From Melieria omissa (Eukaryota > Arthropoda > Insecta > Diptera > Ulidiidae): a stretch of DNA of 64,000 bases. Shown one piece after another: positions 57,635 to 64,000 of the stretch (position 1 is the first letter of the stretch; each line of letters begins with the position of its first letter). The notes beneath the pieces are model-generated. The model was not told the DNA's origin, searched no databases, and worked only from the letters and a program-made list of their open reading frames with translations. The DNA lies in NCBI GenBank assembly GCA_963971225.1, contig OZ020269.1, positions 17,978,921-18,042,920 on the forward strand. Reading direction: 5' to 3'. A program made the position numbers and the translations under genes.

Positions 57635-59861
57635 CAACATAAATTTTGAAAAAACAGTGGGTTTTTTTTAAATTAATTTTTTGAGTGAATTCAAGGAAGC
57701 TTTTAATCAAAGTGATGCAATTTTCAACTATTTGTAATGTAATATGTAATTTAAATAAAAAAAATTTAGAAAAAAAATATTGTAAAAAAAAATTTAAAAA
57801 TATGAAAAAGGAAACTAAATAAGTTGAAGCTAACTGCCCTGAACTTTTGTCCTTTGCCACTTTCTAAATCACTTCAACGGCTTCGACAGCTTTTAAGTTG
57901 TTTTGCCATCACCAGCAGAAATAACGAAAATATTTACGAAAAAAACAAACACCAAACGCTGAAAGCCATTCTAAATCACTATCAGTGTGCAGTGCAGCCA
58001 ACTTGCACACCAACACAAACACGCGCTCACAGTTGCACACCTGTCGTCTGCCGACAGACAGCATTTTCAAGTCCTCAGAAGTGCCGCACGAATGCCACGA
58101 GAAGCTTTTAAAGTAAAAGCCAAAGACAAAACGGAAACCATAACAAAACAGAAAAACTGATAAAACCCACACAATAACAACTATGCACTTTTCTCTCTTC
58201 ACATCTCTTCGCCTTTTTTGCACTTCTTTCCCCAATGCACACCGCACACATTATTATTTGCACTGCAGTTTTGTGTTTTTCTATTTGTTTTTTTATATTT
58301 TTACATTTTTGTTGTTGCCTGCAGCTTGATGCAATTTTGCATTAAATGCGCCTCAATGCGTTGCACAATATTTTTGCAACAAATTGCAGCATGCTACAGT
58401 TGCAATCAAGCGTATATGAGTGAGTTTAGTGTGCTTGTGTGTGTGTGTGTGTGTGTTTGACATTTGAAGGATTATTTTGCGCAGCATTTGCACCACCACG
58501 CCACCACATTTCCGTATATTGGCGCTATGTGTGGAATTCATTCGAGCTGCTTGCCTGATGTTTGATAGTTTGATGGCGCAGCAGCAGCAACGCTGTCGTC
58601 ATCAGCAGCAGCAGCGCCTTGGCACACGTTCACAGCCGAATGCACATCGCTGCGTGCATCAGGCAGCGTTCAGTGCAACACTCACTCGCTCACTCACTCA
58701 CTGACTCACTGACTCAGTCGCTACCGCAGGCGCCTCCCGCATGCTCAGCAATTCGCTTCACACGTTTTTGACATACAAAATGCTGCTGCCATCGCTGCTG
58801 CTGCTATTTTCTTTATTCGCCGCACTTCCTCTGCGCTGCTGCTTCTTCTTCTGCTTCTCAACTCTGCTGGATTGCATGCGTATTTGTATGCAGCATTTTT
58901 TAGTGCATTCATTTTTTTGTTTGTGGCTTTTCTTTTTTTGTTATAAATTTTGCATGCAACAAAATAAATGTTGCACTCGTTCTTCGCTCGACGCTTCGCT
59001 CTGCGAGCACCAACGATGCAAAGTGTGAATTTGCTGTCGGTGTTGTTGTTTATTTAGTTGAATGCCTGAAAGGTCACATTAAGTGCTTTTCGCATTTGGG
59101 TATTGCAAGTTGCAGCGTTGCACCATTGCACACGTCGCTTGCTGTATGCCACACGGCGAGCGCTGTATGCTGCACGCTGCTGCGCCAAGGCGCATGATGT
59201 GGAAGTGTGAATGTGAGTGAATGCAAAGATGCTAAGAGAGAGTATGTCTGTTTATCTGTCTGTCTGTCTATGTGCGTTGCGTGTTGCATGATGAATGCAT
59301 TTGATTGAAAGGTTTTAGCACGCCCAACACACACACACACTTACACTCACATATTTAGCTAAATTATGTCTCTCCGGGCGCATCCAGCCCACAGTCTTGC
59401 TTACTTACTGCTCCTTGATAACGTTGTAGTTAATGCGATTGTCGAATGCCACACACACATAATTGTGCTTTGTATTTAACCCCAACACGCCGCACATAAT
59501 TTAGAGTACATTGACACCAATTACTGCTGTCAAAGCGAGTCACAAAGCAAACGTTTTGCAGTGATTTTGTATGCCGAAAATTCTCTTGGAAATCAATGCA
59601 TTTTGCGGAAACTTGGCGCGATGTCATTAAACATTGTAGCAAAAGTTTGCGAGGCCCCTAGCATAGGCAACACTAAACTGATCTGAATGAGCAGTTCGGT
59701 TTTGACAGGCAACTTTGATGATTGTCGGTTTTCACAGACAACGGTGCAACACTGATAGGAAAAGTAAAGTGAAAGTAATGTGACTTGTGAATCAGTAAAG
59801 TGAATGCGAAGTTACTTGGAAAACTGTAAAGAAAGTGACTAGAAAGATGAACTACACCAAA
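57635..59861. other. Noncoding DNA with CAG and ACTC tracts
   Basis: No exon recognised. GT run at 58436-58457, CAGCAG tracts at 58580-58618, CACT/ACTC repeats at 58678-58715 and CTGTCTGT near 59245-59270. The hydrophobic open frames at 58741-59028 lack a domain. Confidence 0.5.
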
Positions 59862-60830
59862 GGAATTCAGTGTGTTTTGTTTTGGCACAATCCGGCGATA
59901 CGAACTACACCTGTGTTAACCAACAGAATTAATTTTCTTAACGATATGTTTGTATGTGTGTGAAACATGAAAGTTTAATGAATATTATTAATTATATTAT
60001 TATAATAAACGGAATTTAGTGTGTTTTGTTTTGGCACAATTCAGCGATACTAACTACGCCTGCATTGGCCCGCAGAATTAATTTTATTAACGGTACATTT
60101 GTATGTGAAATATGAAAGTTTAAGTTTGGTTGAGTTTCTCTTAGTTAAACTGAATTCAGTGTGTTTTATTTTGGCACAATCGAGCGATACGAACTACGCC
60201 TGCATTATTAATTTTTGTAACGATATCTTTGAATGTGAAATATTAAAATTTAAGGTTGGTTGAGTTCTTCTCAGTTAAACGGAATTCAGTGTGTTTTATA
60301 TTGGCACAATTCAGCGATACGAACCATGCCTGCGTTGGCCAGCAGAATTAATATTTTTTAACGATATATATTTATGTAAATATGAGAGCTTAAAGTTTCA
60401 TTTAAGTTTAGTTTAGTTCCTCAGTTAAACGGAATTCAGTGTGTTTTATTTTGGGACAATTCAGCGATACGAACTACGCCTGCGTTGGCCAGCAGAATTA
60501 ATTTTTTTAATAATATGTTAATAAGTGGAATATGAAAGTTTAAGATTGGTTTAGTTCCGGAAATAAACGGAATTTAGTGTGTTTTATTTTGGCACAATTC
60601 AGCGATCCGAACTACGCCTGCGTTATTAATTTGTTTAACGACATCTTTGTATGTGAAATATGAAAGTTTAAGGTTGGTTGAGTTCCTCTCAGTTAAAATG
60701 AATTCAGTGTGTTTTATTTTGGCACAATTCAGCGATACGAACAAGAGAATTAATTTTCTTAGTATGTTTGTGTTTTAATTATGAAAGTTTAAAGTTAAAT
60801 TTTAGGTTTTCAGGTTCCTTAGTAAAAAAA
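59862..60830. repeat. About 140-bp tandem repeat, 7 units
   Basis: Units start at about 59862, 60011, 60151, 60281, 60431, 60569 and 60699. Landmarks are GGAATTCAGTGTGTTTTATT, TTGGCACAATTCAGCGATAC, GAACTACGCCTGCGTTGGCC, AGCAGAATTAATTTTTTTAA, GTATGTGAAATATGAAAGTT and GGTTGGTTGAGTTCC. Units differ by short indels. The first is preceded by diverged DNA and the last decays. Confidence 0.95.
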
Positions 60831-62631
60831 GAAATTTCAGCTATGTTTGTCCAATAAATGATATATTTGTTGAATTTTTTCATTTACAATTATTCCCTTT
60901 CAGTCGGCTGTAACTCGATAACTCTTTGCTGTAGCCACATATTTTTGACTGCACATTGAAAATATTTAATGCATTTCGTTTGTGTATAACATGGCGTAAA
61001 TTTCAGCATTACGCAATGCTAACAAAATTTTAAATGACCGAAATGCAATCTGAATGCCGCTGCGCTCCTCCTCCAACACAATAAATCGCTCAGATTTCAA
61101 ACATGTCGCATATTCAAATACGAATTTCCCGCTACAGCTGTGACTGATGCGATTATTGGGGATTTTTCGTTTGCGCCAAGTCAAATAATTTGCACGCCAT
61201 GTTGGACCTTCGTAATCGATTGAATTATTTGGTCAAAGTGTGTTGTTGTGTTGGTGAATTTTCGCTTTGCGGCTGAATTTATTGCATATTTACAATTCAT
61301 ATACGCGCATATATAGTTTTTTTTAATATTATAAATAGACATGTTTTTTTGCGCAGCATTTCGACAGAATGCGGCGCACATTTTAATTTCAAGGCAATCA
61401 TTTTATTTATTTACATTTCCGCTGCAATTGCCATTAAAATTGGTTTTTTAATAATTGACGCCGCTATTTCACAGATAGGATTATGCCAATTGAATTACAT
61501 TTTCAGTTATTAATTATGCGCAAATAACAGTCACAAACAGACAATAACAAATATTAAAAATACAACAACAACAATAACAACAATAACAACATCAACAAGA
61601 ATCCGCACAACAATCAAATGCAACAAAATCAAATTAAAAACTCAGCGGAAGATAAACAGGACAGTGGTGGCTGGACAGTGAACAAAATAAAAACAACAAC
61701 AACAAAATACGGCATGCAAATTCTATGTTTATGGCCATAAAACATGGCAAATATTAGTTAGACAACAACAACAAGGCTGCTAAAAATGCCACAAAAAAAA
61801 TAATTATTATTAACATTGAACAAGCGAAGCTTTTGTGGAAAATTTCATACAAGACTTTAAATGTATGCGTTGTCGTTGTGTATGTGTGTGTGTGTGAAAG
61901 AGAGAGAGTTTGGTCCATGGCCAATTCAATGAGTTGTTTATGTTTAGGCAAATGCTATTTGCATTTTGTATTTGCATTAACTTTTCAATATTTAATATGA
62001 AATGCATTTTGCCTGTAAAGTGTTAAATAGTTTTTTTTTAATTATTAGAAAATAGAAAATTAAAGGCAAAAGTGAAAATTTAATTGTTCAATGCACATCG
62101 CAGATAAATAGTTGAAGAGCACTCATGCTTCAAATTTACTCGTGGAACGGAAATTGCGAAAATGCTTGCAAAATTATGTTTTCGCATATTTTTTATTGCA
62201 TTGCATTAAGGATTTTTGATGAAAGGATTTTTACCTCAACTCATACTTTTTTGAACAACCATTTGCATAAAATGAATTGCAACGAAATTTATTACAATTT
62301 TTCTAAAATACATTAGATTTGCTGAAGAACACTAAGAGAAGAAGGGAATTTACAAGTTGAATTCATTGTCAAAGACTGTAGATATTAAAGAGCTGCACAA
62401 AAGCTTCTATTGGGCACACTTCACTACCGCACAGTACTATCAAGTACTGTACTTCATTGTCGCGTTGACAGCGAATTAAAATGCTCAATAGTTCTATTCT
62501 ACAACAAAGCAAGCAATGCATCATTCGAAAATCTTTTCGCTACAGCAGCGACAGTGCTTGTGTTCTGTTGTGAAGCAAAACGTCAAAACAGAAAGCCATA
62601 ATGAGGTTAAGTAACGGTAAATCACAGTAAG
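60831..62631. other. Noncoding AT-rich DNA
   Basis: CAACAA tracts near 61565-61590 and 61695-61710, GT run near 61885-61897. No gene recognised. Confidence 0.5.
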
Positions 62632-62735
62632 CACACCGAGTGAAGCAGAACTTCTACTTCACACCGAGTGAAACAGATCTTCTACTTCACACCGAGTGAA
62701 ACAGAAGTACTACTTCACACCGAGTGAAACAGACT
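62632..62735. repeat. 28-bp tandem repeat, 4 units
   Basis: CACCGAGTGAAACAGA followed by a CTTCTACTTCA-like segment, with starts at 62638, 62666, 62694 and 62722 (GAGTGAA positions). Confidence 0.93.
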
Positions 62736-62889
62736 TAAATAAGTATCGAAAAAAATGTTTTAAACCTGCGTTTTTTTACATTAACGTTGTTGTAATGCTT
62801 GAAATGCAGCCCAGATTCCATACAAAATACCAAAAACAAACATCAGCTACTCCGATCGTGCAAAACAAAACACCGTATGCTTGAAAATG

Positions 62890-63011
62890 TTCTACTTCAG
62901 TGCTTCACTTCAGTGTTGTTCTACTTCAGTGTAGTTCTTCTTCCGTGTTGTTCCACTGCAGTATTGTTCTACTTCAGTGTTGTTCTACTTCAGTGTTCTA
63001 TACTTCAAGGT
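62890..63011. repeat. About 17-bp tandem repeat
   Basis: About seven units of TTCTACTTCAGTGTTG, diverged. It shares CTACTTCA with the 28-bp repeat 150 bp upstream. Confidence 0.85.
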
Positions 63012-64000
63012 GCTTGAAGTTCTATTGTCGTTTCGTGCAGTATTCGTATGAATACCACTTTCTTCGCTGCAGTGCTTGTGTTGTAGTGAAAGTAAGAAGA
63101 GCGACAGTATATGAAAGCACAGCGATGGCTTGTCATTTTTCAGTCATGCTCGCTTTACTGGCACGGCTGGGTTGTGTTAATGGTTGAGGATGGTTTAGGG
63201 TGATACAAATGGCCGTGGCCGAGTATCAGAAATGAAGGGAATATAAGTATAGAAAGGACTATCTTTGGCATTAAAGTTGGGATCAACAGATCACAAAGGA
63301 AAGCACATTTAGCCATTATGGCCTCCATTGCACAGTGTGAGGGAATGAGGCAGCTAAGCAGGCAGGTAGGCATTCAATGGGTCGCCTCAAATGTATGCGG
63401 AGGTACCTTCCATCCAATTCTTGACCTCGGGGAAATGCTGTTGGAGTGGTAGGCGCATTGTAGTCATTGATCTGCAAGAAATGTTAAAAGTTGTCAGTTG
63501 CTGAGTAATTATAAGGTTGAATCTGAGATCACTTAAACCACAGCCAAAGAAATATGGAACTATATAAATGTAGTCGAGTTGTCATTCTTTTGGGGGGAAA
63601 AGATCATGGGTGAAGGTGGGGTCGATACAAGACAAAGCTACAGTGGTGAAGTCTGATGTAAACTTGCACTCTCTTTTCATTGTCCAAGTCGGCACTAAAG
63701 GCCCATGTCTCTTGGACATGGAGACAGATTGAGCAAGCGTTTGTTGTTCTTGGGGAAAATAAGAACAGTGAACGAGAACTTCGATTGATGACAAATGCCA
63801 GAACCGCTCGTTAAAGCTCTGGTTCAGAAGGAAACGAGGCGCTTTAAATTAAATTTTTTTTTATTTTTTATTACATTTTTTTTTATTTTTTATTTACAAG
63901 ATGATTCAATGCGATTCTACGTTAATTATATTTTTTTTTCTCTTCTCTCATCTTTCAAAACTTATTATATTATTTATTAATGTTAATTTATTATTATTTA
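63012..64000. other. Unrecognised sequence to window end
   Basis: 63180-63480 is GC-richer, with an open + frame without Met (63206-63453, containing INRSQRKAHLAIMASIAQ) that I cannot assign; it may be a transposon fragment. 63540-63835 is similar in composition. The last 160 bases are T-rich. Confidence 0.4.

Noticed and set aside
63206..63453. Open frame without Met near the window end
   Set aside because: No start codon and no recognised motif; left as unassigned sequence.

Overview
The window looks like nuclear DNA of a higher fly, most likely a tephritid fruit fly. Evidence: strong AT bias, abundant CAACAA/TTGTTG, CA and GT tracts, mariner relics, an RNase H-bearing non-LTR retrotransposon and a BEL/Pao relic. 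I recognise no host protein-coding exon on either strand and no rRNA or tRNA gene. It reads as a gene desert: a very long intron or an intergenic regulatory region. A near-consensus recursive-splicing (ratchet) site on the + strand at 15271-15279 mildly favours a long + strand intron.

Layout. 0-6 kb: AT-rich DNA with a (TTTTA)n array and an unusually uniform (AAGACT)n array. 6.3-6.8 kb: a decayed mariner transposase. 10.3-18 kb: a dispersed repeat (family A, copy 1) and three old degenerate tandem arrays with units of about 150-240 bp. 21.9-24.6 kb: an inverted non-LTR relic, a tandem block interrupted by family A copy 2, and a second pentanucleotide array. 26.9-49.0 kb: a cluster of a 14-bp motif, GCATACTTTTAGGC, in both orientations. 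It matches the binding consensus I know for the insulator zinc-finger protein Su(Hw). Seven copies are exact and ten differ at one base; seven of these 17 lie in a tandemly duplicated block with roughly 125-bp spacing.

Inside the same 22 kb are a 5'-truncated non-LTR retrotransposon with an open RNase H reading frame (36962-38338), a BEL/Pao Pol relic next to it, a G-quadruplex candidate, a long perfect hairpin, family A copy 3, and two related minisatellites built from 22-bp subunits that look like splice acceptors. 54.7-57.6 kb: three (TAAAA)n arrays, one carrying a 670-bp internally deleted mariner with intact terminal inverted repeats and a TA target site, followed by a further DDE-transposase relic. 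59.9-60.8 kb: seven units of a roughly 140-bp tandem repeat. The rest is unannotated AT-rich DNA.

The main result is the Su(Hw)-like site cluster, which suggests an unusually large boundary or insulator-type domain. Binding is inferred from motif identity only. Coordinates and match counts were read by eye, so boundaries of degenerate repeats are approximate.
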